A DNA stretch of 64,000 nucleotides from Castor canadensis (lineage: Eukaryota > Chordata > Mammalia > Rodentia > Castoridae). Position 1 is the first letter of the stretch, and each line of letters begins with the position of its first letter. Of the stretch, positions 11,807-23,352 are shown one piece after another. The stretch is taken from assembly GCF_047511655.1 (NCBI RefSeq), contig NC_133392.1, forward strand, positions 19,358,001 to 19,422,000, written 5' to 3'. The position numbers and the translations under genes are program-made. The notes below the pieces were generated by a model. That model was not told the DNA's origin. It searched no databases and saw nothing but the letters and a program-made list of their open reading frames with translations.

Positions 11807-13439
11807 CTTGATTGACTTTTGAATTAATTAAGTAGAGTCCATCTTTGATCATTTTATATAAATGAATAACCAAATTGATTGACTTCTAATCAATAGTAAG
11901 ACTGAGTTAATGCAGGAAGCCTCCCCCACTCCAGATACATATAAATGATGGGTAACCAAAACAACCAACAACAGGACTTAAAAACATGGATAAAACTGAA
12001 ACCAGAAAAAAAAAAAAAGGAAATCCTCTGATACCAAGAACAAAAGGAGGACTCAAATCCAAAGACCAGAGCAGGCTTGCGGGGGGAACCACACACACTA
12101 CCGTCAAACTAGCTGCATGTGGAAGAGAGCTCCCTGGGCAGAGGGAACATGATGTTAGCTTGAAGTCTGGCATTATACAAACTACCAAGCAGTGATAGAA
12201 ATGGAGTGAAGAAAGGTAGACTACAGTGCATTTGTTTTCTCATTTTCAATTGAAGGTAAAAACAGTAGCACTGCACCATTGATTTACAGCATATGTAAAA
12301 GTAAAATGTAAGATAATAATTACACAAAAGATTATAGTTAGGAACTGGAAATATAGTATTAAAAAGTCATTATAATACGTATGAAGCAACATAATAATAT
12401 TTGAAGGAAGACTCTAGTTAACTACGTCTGTGTATTGTAAAACCTAAGGCAAGCACTAAAAAAAAACTTGTGGTAAAATAATTCAATAGATAGTATAAAA
12501 CAGAATCATAAAAATGTTCAAATAACTCAAAAGAGACATAAAAAATGTCTGGGTGAAAGGACAAAGAAGAAATAGAAAAAAAGAGTTAGCAAGGTGGTAG
12601 ATTTTGACCTAAGCATCCAATAATCACATTTAAATATGAAGACACTAAACATTCTAGTTAAAAGACAGACTATCATATTGATCATCTACTTAATATAAAG
12701 ACATAACTAAGGAAAAAGTAAAAGCATGAAGAAATATACACTACACAAACACTAAACAAAAGAAAGCTGGAGTATTTGTATTACTATCTGGTGAGGCAAA
12801 TTTCAAAATAAATGATATTATCAGGTGCTAAGAGGAACATTACATAATGACACTAAGCAATTCTCCAGGAGAAACCAATCCTAAATGAGCACACACATGA
12901 TATACAGAGCCTCAAACATGAAGCAAAAACTGACAGAACCGGAAGGAAAAAGAGGCAAATCACAAGTTTAGCTGAAGACTTCAGTATTCCTCCCTCAGCA
13001 ATCAACAGAAAAGCAGAAAGAAATAAGGTAAAGGAGACGCAAGCAACACCAGTAACCAACCAGCCCTATTGATAGAATACCCCACCCAAGGGGCCACTTA
13101 CCCAGGTAGCTCATGTTCTCTGCCATGAAACAAACTTTTAAAAAATCTAAAAGAATGGACATGATACAATGTATTCATTCTAGCCACAAGAGAATTAAAG
13201 TAGGAATCAATAACCAATAAATATACCAAATATTTGGATATTAAGAAATATAGTATATTTTTCTCATGGAGAAAGGAGGAATTATCAAAGTAGATTAAAA
13301 TATTTTGAAATAAAACAGAACTACAAACACTAAGATGTGTAGGATGCAGTGTAAGAGGTGCTTAAACTGCTTTTGCTGAAAAGCACAAACTACTTACTCA
13401 AGCCTGCAGTTAACTAAAAGAAGAAAAAAAACATAGCAT

Positions 13440-13935
13440 CTCTGCCTTCATTTTGTATCTGTCATTGCTCTAAGGCATTTTCCTTGCAGTCATTTTGCAA
13501 ACACCTTGGATTCCGGGAAGGACAGAACTGATAACATCCTCATAACAAGGGACAGAAACTACCTCTATCAGTAGAGCCTCAGGATACACCACAACTCTGG
13601 AACCTCTCCCAGAACAAGGACTGAGATAATGACCAGCGAAACCATGCCTCTGACTGGGACTGTTTAACCATGCACACCTTTTGTCCCCTGCCCTAATTCT
13701 CCGACTATTTTAAACAAATTTCATACCTGTTCCACAAAGATGGCTGAAGATGGCCCGAGTGATTACTCTGCGTCTTCCCACACGAGTCCCATGCCCTGTA
13801 ACAAATCTCCTTTCTCTGCCCTCCACCTTGTCTCTCTATTTGGCATACATGTGCCAATGGCTGGAACTGACATGTGGAAACCCAGGAGTTTGGGCCTTGG
13901 GTCTAACACTCCTGTTTCAAAAGCAGTCTTTGGAT
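13440..13935 (+). mobile_element. Probable solo LTR (endogenous retrovirus type)
   Basis: A block of about 0.5 kb interrupts the ancient L1, which resumes after about 13.95 kb. Its 3' part ('caaatctcctttctctgccctccaccttgtctctc...ggaactgac...gagtttgggccttgggtctaacac') has the character of a retroviral R-U5 region. I could not fix the termini or a target-site duplication, and there is no internal coding region. The open frames across it (up to 113 codons) are not meaningful. Confidence 0.5.
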
Positions 13936-14590
13936 AGAAATTTAGAGTATTACCCATTTATCTTTGAAAATAAGTCTCACATTGATCATCTAACCTTCCT
14001 TACTAACAAAGTAGGAGAAAAAAAAAAGAGACAGAAACTGAATCAGAAAAAAAAGAAGAAAATAATAAGTAGCAGAAACAATTTTTTTTAAATAGTCAAT
14101 TATATGAAAACCTGATTATCTGAAAAAAATCAATAAAGCTGAAAAACTTTTAACTAGAGTGACCAAGAACAAAAGCTCTACACCAGTATCATATGCAATA
14201 GGGAAAGATTGAGTGCTTCTCCCTAAGACTGGGAAAAGGGCACAGATACCCTCTTCTGACTGCTATATGATGTTCTTCTGGAAGCTCCAGCAGTGTGGTA
14301 ACACAAGGAAGACATTATAATCAAAGGATCAGAAAGAAGAATAGATGCAAGTACATTGCGTTCATGGAAAAAATGTCATAATAAAACCAAGTGAAAATTT
14401 TAAATTAAAAAAAGACTATTTTCAGACTATGTGATTTTTTGCACAGAAAATCTAAAACAATATATATGAAAAAAGCTAAAACTTGTAAATAAGTTAGCAT
14501 GCTTGCAGATTACAAAATCAACACAAAAATTTAATTCTTCTGTATACTACAAAGGAATACTTTAAACTTCTAAAATAATATCATTTATGA

Positions 14591-14954
14591 TGAGATAGGA
14601 GACTCTGAGGCAGATTAGCAGGAAGCAACGTTTTATTGTGCCAGCACAGACCCAGTGGACTCGTGTCCAAAGGCTGAGCCCCAAGAACAAAGGGGTCTCA
14701 CCTTATGTACCCTTACAAGCAGGTTCCAGAGGCAATAAAATTAAAAAACAAGGTTTAACCCATACATGGTTACATGTAATTCTATAGGCTACTTCAGCCT
14801 AGTGCTACATGACCTTCTACCCCTAGTGCTAAGTGACCTTCTTCACCTTTGAATTCTTTAGGTTTTCTCTCTCTGCTATGCCATCCCTTCCCCTCTGCTC
14901 CCTTATCAGAACTCAGGCCTTGTTTGTTTTCTTCTGATCCTCCTCCCTGCTACA
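14591..14954 (-). mobile_element. Solo LTR, 364 bp, with 4-bp target duplication
   Basis: On the minus strand it runs TGTAGCAGGG...CCTATCTCA, a proper TG...CA LTR. It is flanked by the 4-bp direct repeat atga (14587-14590 and 14955-14958). The polyadenylation hexamer reads AATAAA on the minus strand at 14632-14637, leaving a short U5-side tail, as expected. A 4-bp duplication suits gammaretrovirus-like (class I) elements. It interrupts the ancient sense L1. No gag, pol or env sequence is present. Confidence 0.8.
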
Positions 14955-15157
14955 ATGATAGTGTTGAAATATACATAGTTACAAATGTAACAAATACGTA
15001 TATATTCTTTCTGCTTAAAACTATAAAATACTGATGTAAGAACTCAAAGAAGACCTCAATGAGTTGAGAAATATGTATGTTCGTGAATCACAAGATTTAG
15101 CATTCTTAAGATGTAAATCTATTTTAATCTAAAAATCAATGTACTATCCATCAAAAT

Positions 15158-15173
15158 CCCAGCAGGCTTTTTT
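15158..15173. repeat. Target-site duplication, left copy (16 bp)
   Basis: CCCAGCAGGCTTTTTT here is repeated exactly at 18886-18901. It flanks the antisense L1 and belongs to the interrupted older L1, whose sequence reads through when the insert is ignored. Confidence 0.9.
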
Positions 15174-18100
15174 TTTCTTTTATTCATATGTGCATATAAT
15201 GTTTGGGCCATTTCTTCCCCCTTTCCCCCACCCCTTCCCTTTTCCCCACTCCCTCCCTCTCTCCCCGACTGGCTCACTACCAGGTGGAAACTATTTTTGC
15301 CCTTATTTCTAATTTTGTTGTAGAGAGAGTATAAACAATAACAGGAAGGACCAAGGGTTTTTGCTGGTTGAGATAAGGATAGCTATACAGGGCATTGACT
15401 TGCATTGATTTCCTGTGCGTGGGTGTTACCTTCTAGGTTAATTCTTCTTGAGCTAACCTTTTCTCTAGTTCCTGGTCCCCTTCTCCTATTGGCCTCTGTC
15501 GCTTTAAAGTATCTGCATTAGTTCCTTTGCATTGAGGACATCAAATACTATCATGTTTTTTTTGTTTTTTGGGTTTCCTGCCTATCCTCACCCCTCCCTT
15601 GTGTGCTCTCGCCTCATCATGTGCTCAAAGTCCAATCCCCTTGTTGTGTTTGCCCTTGATCTAATGTCCACATATGAGGGAGAACATAGGATTTGCGGTC
15701 TTCTGGGCCTGGCTAACCTCGCTCAGGATGATGTTCTCCAGTTCCATCCATTTACCTGCAAATGATAAGATTTCATTCTTCTTCGTGGCTGAGTAGTATT
15801 CCCTTGTGTATAAATACCACATTTTCTTAATCCATTCGTCAGTAGTGGGGCATCTTGGCTGTTTCCATAACTTGGCTATTGTGAATAGTGCCACAATAAA
15901 CATGGGTGTGCAGGTGCCTTGGAGTAACCTGTGTCACAGTCTTTTGGGTATATCCCCAAGAGTGGGATTGCTGGATCATATGGCAGATCTATGTTTAGAT
16001 TTTTAAGTAGCCTCCAAAATTTTTTCCAGAGTGGTTGTACTAGTTTGCATTCCCACCAACAGTGTAAGAGGGTTCCTTTTTCCCCCCCGCATCCTCGCCA
16101 ACACCTGTTGGTGGTGTTGCTGATGATGGCTATTCTAACAGGGTGAGGTGGAATCTTAGTGTGGTTTTAATTTGCATTTCCTTTATTGCTAGAGATGGTG
16201 AGCATTTTTTCATGTGTTTTTTGGCCATTTGAATTTCTTCTTTTGAGAAAGTTCTGTTTAGTTCACTTGCCCATTTCTTTATTGGTTCATTAATTTTGGG
16301 CAAGTTTAGTTTTTTGAGTTCCCTATATATTCTGGTTAACAGTCCTTTGTCTGATGTGTAACTGGCAAATATTTTCTCCCACTCTGTGGGTGGTCTCTTC
16401 AGTTTAGAGACCATTTCTTTTGTTGAGCAGAAGCTTTTTAGTTTTATGAAATCCCATTTATCTATGCTATCTCTTAGTTGCTGAGCTGCTGGTGTTCCAC
16501 TGAGAAAGTCCTTTCCTATACCTATTAATTCCAAAGTATTTCCTACTCTTTCCTGTACCAACTTTAGAGTTTGGGGTCTAATATTAAGATCCCTGACCCA
16601 TTTTGAGTTAATATTGGTATAGGGTGATATACATGGATCTAGTTTCAGTTTTTTGCAGACTGCTAAACAGTTTTCCCAGCAGTTCTTGTTGAAGAGGCTG
16701 TCTTTTCTCCATGGTATATTTTTAGCACCTTTGTCAAAAATAAGTTGGTTATAGTTTTGTGGCTTCATAGCCGGGTCCTCTATTCTTTTCCACTGTCTTC
16801 ATGTCTGTTTTTGTGCCAGTACCATGCTGTTTTTATTGTTATTGCTTTGTAATATAGTTTGAAGTCAGGTATTGTGATACCTCCTGCATTGTTCTTTTGA
16901 CTGAGTATTGCCTTGGCTATTCATGGTCTCTTGTGTTCCCATATAAATTTAACGATAGATTTTTTCAATCTCGTTGATGAATGTCTTTGGGATTTTGATG
17001 GGAATTGCATTAAACATGTAGATTGCTTTTGGGAGTATAGCCATTTTTTCTATTTTGATTCTACCAATCCATGAGCATGGGAGATCTCTCCACTTTCTAT
17101 AGTCTTCCTCAATCTCTTTCTTTAGGAATTTATAGTTTTCCTTGTAGAGGTCATTCACATCCTTTGTTAAGTTTACTCCTAGGTATTTGATTTTTTTTGA
17201 GGCTATTGTAAATGAAATTTTTTCATGTATTTTTTCTCAGTTTGGTCATTATTAGTGTATAGAAATGCTAATGATTTTTCTATGTTGATTTTATATCCTG
17301 CTACCTTACTATAGCTGTTGATGGTGTCTAGGAGCTTTTGAGTAGAGTTTTTTGGGTCTTTAAGGTATAGGATCTTATCTGCAAATGGGATATTTTGACA
17401 GTTTCTTTACCTATTTGTATTCCTTTTATTCCTTCTTCTTGCCTAATTGCTCTGGCTAAGAATTCCAGTACTATGTTGAATAGGAGTGGGGATAGTGGGC
17501 ATCCTTGTCTAGTTCCTGATTTTAGAGGGAATGGTTTCAGTTTTTCTCTGTTAAGTATAATGCTGGCTGTAGGTTTGTCATATATAGCTTTTATAATGTT
17601 GAGGTACTTTCCTTCTAGTCCTAGTTTTCTTTTATCATGAAATGGTGTTGGATCTTATCAAAGGCTTTTTCTGCATCTACTGAGATGATCAAGTGGTTTT
17701 TGTCTTTGCTTCTGTTAATGTGGTTTATTACGTTTATTAATTTTCATATGTTGAACCACCCCTGCATTCCTGGGATGAAGCCTACTTGGTCGTGGTGAAT
17801 AATCTTTTTGATGTGTTGTTGAATTCGGTTTGCCATTATTTTGTTGAGTATTTTTGCATCGATATTCATTAAGGAGATTGGCCTATAGTTCTCCTTTTTG
17901 GAGGTGTCTTTGCCTGGTTTTGGGATAAGTGTAATACTGGCTTCATAAAAGGTGTTTGGCAGTTTTCCTTCCTTTTCTATTTCATGGAACAGTTTAAGGA
18001 GGGTTGGTATCAGTTCTTCTTTAAAGGTCTGATAGAATTCAGCAGAGAATCCATCAGGTACTGGACTTTTCTTTTTTGGGAGACTCTTGATTGCTGCTTC

Positions 18101-18885
18101 AATTTCATTTTGTGTTATCGATCTATTCAGGTGATTAATTTCCTCTTGGTTCGGTTTTGGATGATCATAAGTATCCAGAAATCTGTCCATTTCTTCAAGA
18201 TTTTCAAATTTATTTGAATATAGGTTCTCATAGTAGTCTCTGATGATTTCCTGGACTTCCATGGTGTTTGTTGTTATCTCCCCTTTTGGATTCCTGATTT
18301 TACTGATTTGGGTTTTTTCTCTCCTCATTTTAATCAGGTTTGTCAGGAGTCTATTGATCTTGCTTATTTTTTCAAAGAACCAACTTTTTGTTTCATTAAT
18401 TCTTTGTATGGTTTTTTTGGTTTCTATTTCATTGATTTCAGCTCTTATTTTTATTATTTCTCTCCTTCTATTTGTTTTGGGATTTGCTTGTTCTTGTTTT
18501 TCCAGGAGTTTGAGATGTTGCATTAGGTCATTGATTTGAGATCTTTCAGTCTTTTTAATATATGCACTCATGGCTATAAACTTTCCTCTTAGGACTGCCT
18601 TTGCTGTGTCCCATAGGTTCCAGTAGGTTGTGTTTTCATTTTCATTGACTTCCAGGAACCTTTTAATTTCCTCTTTTATTTCATCAGTGACCCATTGTTC
18701 ATTAAGCAATGAGTTGTTCAGTTTCCAGCTGTTTGCATGTTTTTTGTCTTTATTTTTGTTGTTGAGCTCTAGTTTTAATGCATTGTGATCAGATAGAATG
18801 CATGATATAATTTCTATTTTCTTATATTTGCTGAGGCTTGCTTTGTGCCCTAGGATATGAGCTATTTTGGAGAAGGTTCCGTGGG
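15174..18885 (-). mobile_element. 5'-truncated LINE-1, antisense, about 3.7 kb
   Basis: It starts on the plus strand with the T-rich complement of the A-tail and 'attcatatgtgcatata'. The C-rich complement of the G-rich 3' UTR tract follows, and then ORF2 read backwards to 18885. It is truncated inside the region linking endonuclease and reverse transcriptase, so the 5' UTR, ORF1 and most of the endonuclease are missing. It is flanked by a perfect 16-bp duplication. It is less diverged than its host L1 and closely matches the 59.55-60.55 kb copy. Confidence 0.92.
15661..18885 (-). pseudogene. LINE-1 ORF2 pseudogene (reverse transcriptase part)
   Basis: The longest frame (17744-18907, 387 codons) covers the endonuclease C-terminus and the fingers/palm entry of the reverse transcriptase. 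It carries [13 protein letters not shown], where the family usually has SPGPDGF, and '[20 protein letters not shown]'. A TGA ends it near 17744, probably a decayed CGA codon, and a further frameshift lies near 17.64 kb. The catalytic FADD box reads FADK at 17371-17385. Later frames (16949-17158, 16130-16768, 15661-15903) give the C-terminal domain, and ORF2 ends at a TAG at 15661-15663. Clearly inactive. Confidence 0.92.
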
Positions 18886-18901
18886 CCCAGCAGGCTTTTT
18901 T
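18886..18901. repeat. Target-site duplication, right copy (16 bp)
   Basis: Exact copy of 15158-15173. The ancient sense L1 resumes immediately afterwards. Confidence 0.9.
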
Positions 18902-19325
18902 ATACAATCCAGAAAGTTGATTCTAAAATTTATGTAGAAAGACTAGGAACCAGAATAGCCAAAACAAAATTGGTGGGCAACACCACCCAATTTAAAGCAA
19001 TACTATGAAGAAATAGTAATCAGAAAGTGAGGTATTGGTAAAAGAACAAACAAATCAGTGGAACATAAGAGAGACAAAGGGACAAAGGCAACTCAATTGA
19101 GAAATGATAGTGTTTTTCAACAAATGGTGACAAAATAATTTGTCATCTACAGACACTTGAGAAAGAATTAATGCCAATAAAGTCATAAACATAAATGAGG
19201 TATGTGTAGCGATAATACTTCCAGAAAATACAGGCAAAATTTTAGGTGACCTTGGGTTAGGCAAAAATACTACACCAAAAATATAATCCATAAAAGAAAA
19301 ACAAGTTGTACCTCATTAAAATTTA

Positions 19326-19613
19326 AGTTTTTTTGTACTGGAGTTTGAACTCAGGATCTTGCTTTTGCTAGGCAGACACTGTACACTTGACCCATGGTCC
19401 TAGCTCTTTTTGCTTTACTCATTTTTCAGATAAGATCTCATGCTTTTGCCTGGGTTGGCCTCAGATCATGATCCTCCTATATGTCCCTTGTAGTGAGATT
19501 ATAAGCATTCACCACCACCACACCCAGCTTGTTTGTTGAGATTGGGTTTCATTAACTTTATGCGTGGGCTTGCCTTAAACTGCAATCCTCTAAATTCTGC
19601 CTCCTGAGTAAAA
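19326..19613 (-). mobile_element. Compound ID/B1 SINE, antisense
   Basis: On the plus strand the complement of an ID monomer ('ttttttgtactggagtttgaactcaggatcttgc...gctaggcag') is followed by two B1-like complements. The first is 'gcctgggttggcctcagatcatgatcctcc...cacacccagc'; the second is 'gagattgggtttc...gccttaaactgcaatcctc...ctcctgagta'. The layout matches the compound SINE at 37.3-37.65 kb. It sits in the ancient L1. Confidence 0.75.
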
Positions 19614-19694
19614 TTTAAATCTTTTGTTCTATAAAAGAGTGCTAAAGAATGAGAAGACAAGCAATAGACTGGGAGAAGTTGTTTATAAAAACAT

Positions 19695-19896
19695 TTTTTT
19701 GGCAGCACTGGGGCTTGAACTCAGAGCTTCACACTTGGTAGGCAGGCACTCTATCACTTAAGCCACTCCACCAGCCCCCTTTTTTTTAATGCTGGGTATT
19801 TTTGAGATAGAGTCTCTGGAACTATTTTGCCCAGGGCTAGTTTCAAACCATGATTCTTCCAATCTGTGCCGCCTGGGTAGCTACAATTACAGATAT
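19695..19896 (-). mobile_element. B1+ID composite SINE, antisense
   Basis: The complement of the ID half ('ggcagcactggggcttgaactcagagcttcacacttggtaggcaggcac...ccactccaccagccc') is followed by the B1-like half ('gagatagagtctctggaactattttgcccagggctag...tgggtagct'). Confidence 0.88.
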
Positions 19897-19947
19897 GTAA
19901 CATTTTTGACAAAGGACTTACATCCGGAAATATAAAGAATTCTTGAA

Positions 19948-21825
19948 ACTTAAGGAGGGGAGAGGCAAAATGGCAGAATAGAAGCATCCACTCTTTTGAC
20001 TACATGAATGGAAGAATCAAGTAAGACAGGAGAGCCTATATTCTGAAGAGAGAAAGAGGGGAAAAAAGGCATCAGAAATCACAAAAGAGGTGGCAGGACA
20101 GCAGAAATGCATGAAGAAACTGAAGCAACAGAGAAAAGCAGCTAACATTACCAAGCCGATCTCCAGCCCTCCCCCACACCCCCCACCCCCGGAGGTGGAG
20201 GGGAAGCCAAAGACACTTTGACAGGGTAAGGTATTTTGCTATCTGGTGACAGATAGCAATTCTAGCTGCAAGATAAGTCCACACCCCACACAAGCCTTAA
20301 ACCCAGTGTGGGGATTTGGTGATTCAGTGACTGCTCAATATGGAAGATTAGTTTCAGTTAAGAAAGGCATTCTGTTCCTTCCCTTAGCTCAGAATTCTAC
20401 AAAAAGACACCATGTTGAGAGGGACACATTGTATGAGACTGAGATGGTCTGGGGACATGAAAACAAGGAGCAACCATGGCTTAGAAAGTCTTGGATCACC
20501 CTGCCATAAAGTCTAGGTTGGAGATGGCCACAAGAGGTGGTTGTGGAGAGAGTCTGATGTGGACACATAGCGACGTTGAAGCAGTGGAGAGCCCTGGCAA
20601 TGAAAACATGGTGACTTCCCTCCCTGGCAAGTTCCCATCAACTGAGTGTGCTGGTAGAAACAAAGCACTGAACCCGTGGCAGTGTAGTGTTCAACCTCTA
20701 GGGCCTGCTTCCTGGCTGCATGTGTTGGCTGCCAGGTGGATCTGTGACTTCCACAGACTCTTCTTCCCTTCAAGGAATTGAACTTCCTTGAATGAAATCA
20801 CTAAGACATGCCTCCAGGAACTGCATCCCAGCAGGTGTTCACTGCCAGACGGGACTAAGGCCCTGAGTCCAGATCCTCTGAATGAAGTCACTTACACCTT
20901 CTTATCCCACACAGGGAGCTAGACTGTTGAGTGGGGCCTGAAAACACAGAGAATCACCTCTGGGAACTGCATCCTAGCATATGTTTACTGTCAGTTTGCC
21001 TGACAGTAAACATTGAAGGCCCTGAGTCCAGACCCTCTGATCAAGAGATTTCCACAGGCTCTTCCTCCCCTTAGGAAGGTAAATTGCTGGACAGGGTCAG
21101 TAAGCATTGAGACCAGCAGGAAAAGTACCTAGGTCATTCTGTTGTTCCCCAAATCAGTGTAGAACTCAGCTCTGTATTTGCTTCCTCCACTCTCTGACAC
21201 CTTTGGGGGGTTCTCCTTAAGGCTTGGATGCTTGCTGCCCAAAGGTATAAAAACTGGGGAGCTGTGGAACAAGGAGGAACTGGTCCAGCCTATAGGCTAT
21301 AATGCTCCCTGTGACCAGCAGCAACTCCCAGAACACAAAGAAAGGAAGCTCCTAAAGTTAAAGCAGCCAAGAAGTAGACAACCTACCCTTCTATAAGAGA
21401 CTCCAGGTTTTTCCTTGATTTGAGCAGTGCTAGAGTTTAGGCCCAAGGCCTTAAGTATCTGTTTGAATGTTTGGCTACTGAGTCACACTCCCAGTACAGA
21501 GGTGAGAAATAGAGTTTCAACCTGACCATTATGCTGTCCTGCCTGAACATTGAGAATATTTCACCTGAAACAATACAGGTAATTAAAAATTCCTCTGATG
21601 GCCTCACATGCACAAATCCTAGTGCATAAACATAAGAAATATGATTTTAAAAGACAAGATTCCTCCAAAACTCATTAATGCCACAGTAACAAACACTAAC
21701 AATAATAAAGTGGATGAAATATCAAAGAATTCAAAACATGATTATAAGAATAATCAATGAAATTAAAGATAACATGCATAAACACTGGAATGAATTCCAA
21801 GAAAACTCAAAGAAATAGCTGAAAT
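19948..21825 (+). mobile_element. LINE-1 5' UTR (promoter region) of an old full-length-type L1
   Basis: The segment opens with 'ggaggggagaggcaaaatggcagaatag', the kind of start seen at L1 5' ends ('...aagatggcggaatag...'). It lies directly inside the older L1. About 1.9 kb of relatively G/C-rich sequence follows before ORF1-like sequence begins near 21.83 kb. It contains three diverged tandem units (20745-21130). Calling it a 5' UTR rests on its position upstream of ORF1 and on its first bases. I could not align it to a named subfamily. Confidence 0.7.
20745..21130 (+). repeat. Diverged tandem units in the L1 5' UTR
   Basis: Three successive units begin near 20745, 20887 and 21046, about 142 and 159 bp apart. 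Each has a 'cttccacagactcttcttccc'-like start. The first two share 'ggaactgcatccyagca' (20817 and 20963) and 'ggccctgagtccaga.cctctga' (20859 and 21018). This recalls the tandem promoter monomers of some rodent L1s, although the unit here is heavily diverged. Confidence 0.7.
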
Positions 21826-21829
21826 GAAG

Positions 21830-22620
21830 ACAGTGCAGGACATAAGAAGAATTCAATAAAGATATAGGAATTAAAAAAAGTCAAATTGAAATTCTGGAAA
21901 TGAAAAACTAAGTGAGTCAAATAAAAAATTCAGCTTAAAGTCTCTTCTACAGACTGGATCAAAATGAAGACAGAATATCAGGGATTGATGATAAGATAGA
22001 TGTATTAGAATAAGCAGATGATAAATTAAAAACAAATAAAGAAGTATAAATACAGCATGCAAAACCTCTAGGTCACAATTAAAATTCCAAATCTATGAAT
22101 CATGGGCATAGAAGAAAGAAAGGACAAGCTAAAGACATAGAAAGCATATTCAATTAAATAATAACCTAAAACTTCCCTAATATTGAGAAAGAAAAGGACA
22201 CTCAGGTATAGGAAATTACTAGAACTTGAAACAGACAAGACTCTAAAAGAACTTCCTCATATTATGTTTCAGTTAGAACATTCAGCACACAGAACAAGGA
22301 AAGAATATTGAAAGCTGCAAGAGAGAAGGACCAAGTCACTATAAAAGCAACCCCATCAGAATATTGCATATTTCTCATCAGAAACTTTAAAATAAAGAAA
22401 GGCATGGAGTGAGGCATTTCAAACCCTGAAAGAAAATTACTGCCAACAAAGATTACTGTACTCAGCAAGGCTATGCTTTATAATTGAAGGAGAAGTAAAA
22501 ACCTTTCATGATAAACAAAAACTAAAACAATTCACAACCACTAAACCAGCACTGTAGAACATACTTAAAGGAAAACTACACACAGAAAAGGAAGGGAAAC
22601 ACAACCATGAAAATACAGGA
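21830..22620 (+). pseudogene. LINE-1 ORF1 remnant
   Basis: The sequence follows the L1 ORF1 order. An A-rich coiled-coil part is near 21.84-22.0 kb. Then come the RNA-binding and C-terminal parts with 'gaacaaggaaagaatattgaaagctgcaagagagaa' (22287 onward), 'actgccaacaaagattactgtactcagcaag' and 'cttaaaggaaaactacacaca'. No frame longer than about 60 codons survives, so it is thoroughly dead. Confidence 0.75.
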
Positions 22621-23310
22621 AAGAATAACATTCATTAAACAAGTAGACAAGCAAATGAAGAGTTAGGACTAATCAAAGCCAATAAAATAGAAGGAAAAAC
22701 TACATACTTTTCAATAACTGAATATTAATGTTCTCAATTCTCCAATCAAAAGATACAGACTGGTAGATTGGATTAAAAAACAACACCCTATATTTGATGC
22801 CTAGAAGAGACACAACTTACAAAGACAAACATTGTCTTAGTGCAGAAAGATAGAAAAATTTTTTCCAAGCAAATGCAACCCAAAATCAAGCAGAAATATC
22901 TATACTCATACCTAATAAAGCAGACTTCAAACCAGGATTAGTCAGAAGAGGCAAAAATGGTCACTTCCTGTAGATAAAGGGAGCAATCCAACAGGAGGTT
23001 GTAGCAATTCTAAATATATATACACTGAATGTCAGCACACCCAATTTCATAAATCAAACACTAATGGATATAAAAATACAAGTAGACTCCAACACAAAAA
23101 TAGTGGATGATTCAATAGCCCTTTCTCACCAATAGATAGGTCATCCAGACAAAAACAGTCAAGAAGGAAACTTCAAAATTAAATGACACTATAGATTAAA
23201 TGGATCTCACAGACATCTACAGAATATTCCACCTCATGGCTGCAGGACAAACATACTTCTTGGTGGCCCATGGAACTATCTCAAAAACAGTCCACATCTT
23301 AGTACATAAA

Positions 23311-23352
23311 GCAATTCTATTTTTTATTCTTTTATTCCTATGTGCAATTCTA
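23311..23352 (-). mobile_element. Very short L1 3'-tail insertion with 9-bp duplication
   Basis: gcaattcta occurs at 23311-23319 and again at 23344-23352. The 24 bp between them resemble the antisense L1 terminus (T-run, then 'cttttattc.tatgt'). Removing 33 nt restores the expected ORF2 reading 'HKAILNKYKK'. The insertion is in frame, so the local 135-codon frame survives it. Confidence 0.7.

Larger units (their letters stand above)
12200..19947 (+). mobile_element. Ancient LINE-1 (L1M-like) host, interrupted
   Basis: Diverged sense L1 ORF2 sequence can be followed in pieces at about 12.2-13.44, 13.94-14.59, 14.96-15.16, 18.90-19.33, 19.61-19.69 and 19.90-19.95 kb. Landmarks include an endonuclease-region stretch near 12.88-13.0 kb ('catgaagcaaaaactgacagaacc'). 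Others are 'caaaatcccagcaggcttttt' split across 15.15/18.90 kb and 'gattctaaaatttatgtagaaag' just after 18.92 kb. The pieces stay in order, so this was one element later invaded by two LTRs, an antisense L1 and two SINEs. Frames are destroyed throughout. Confidence 0.75.

Noticed and set aside
13750..14091. 113-codon frame
   Set aside because: It crosses an LTR-like segment into A-rich L1 sequence and ends in a poly-lysine artefact.
18243..18539. 98-codon hydrophobic frame resembling a membrane protein
   Set aside because: It is the antisense shadow of L1 ORF2; A-rich sense codons give F/L/I-rich antisense translation.
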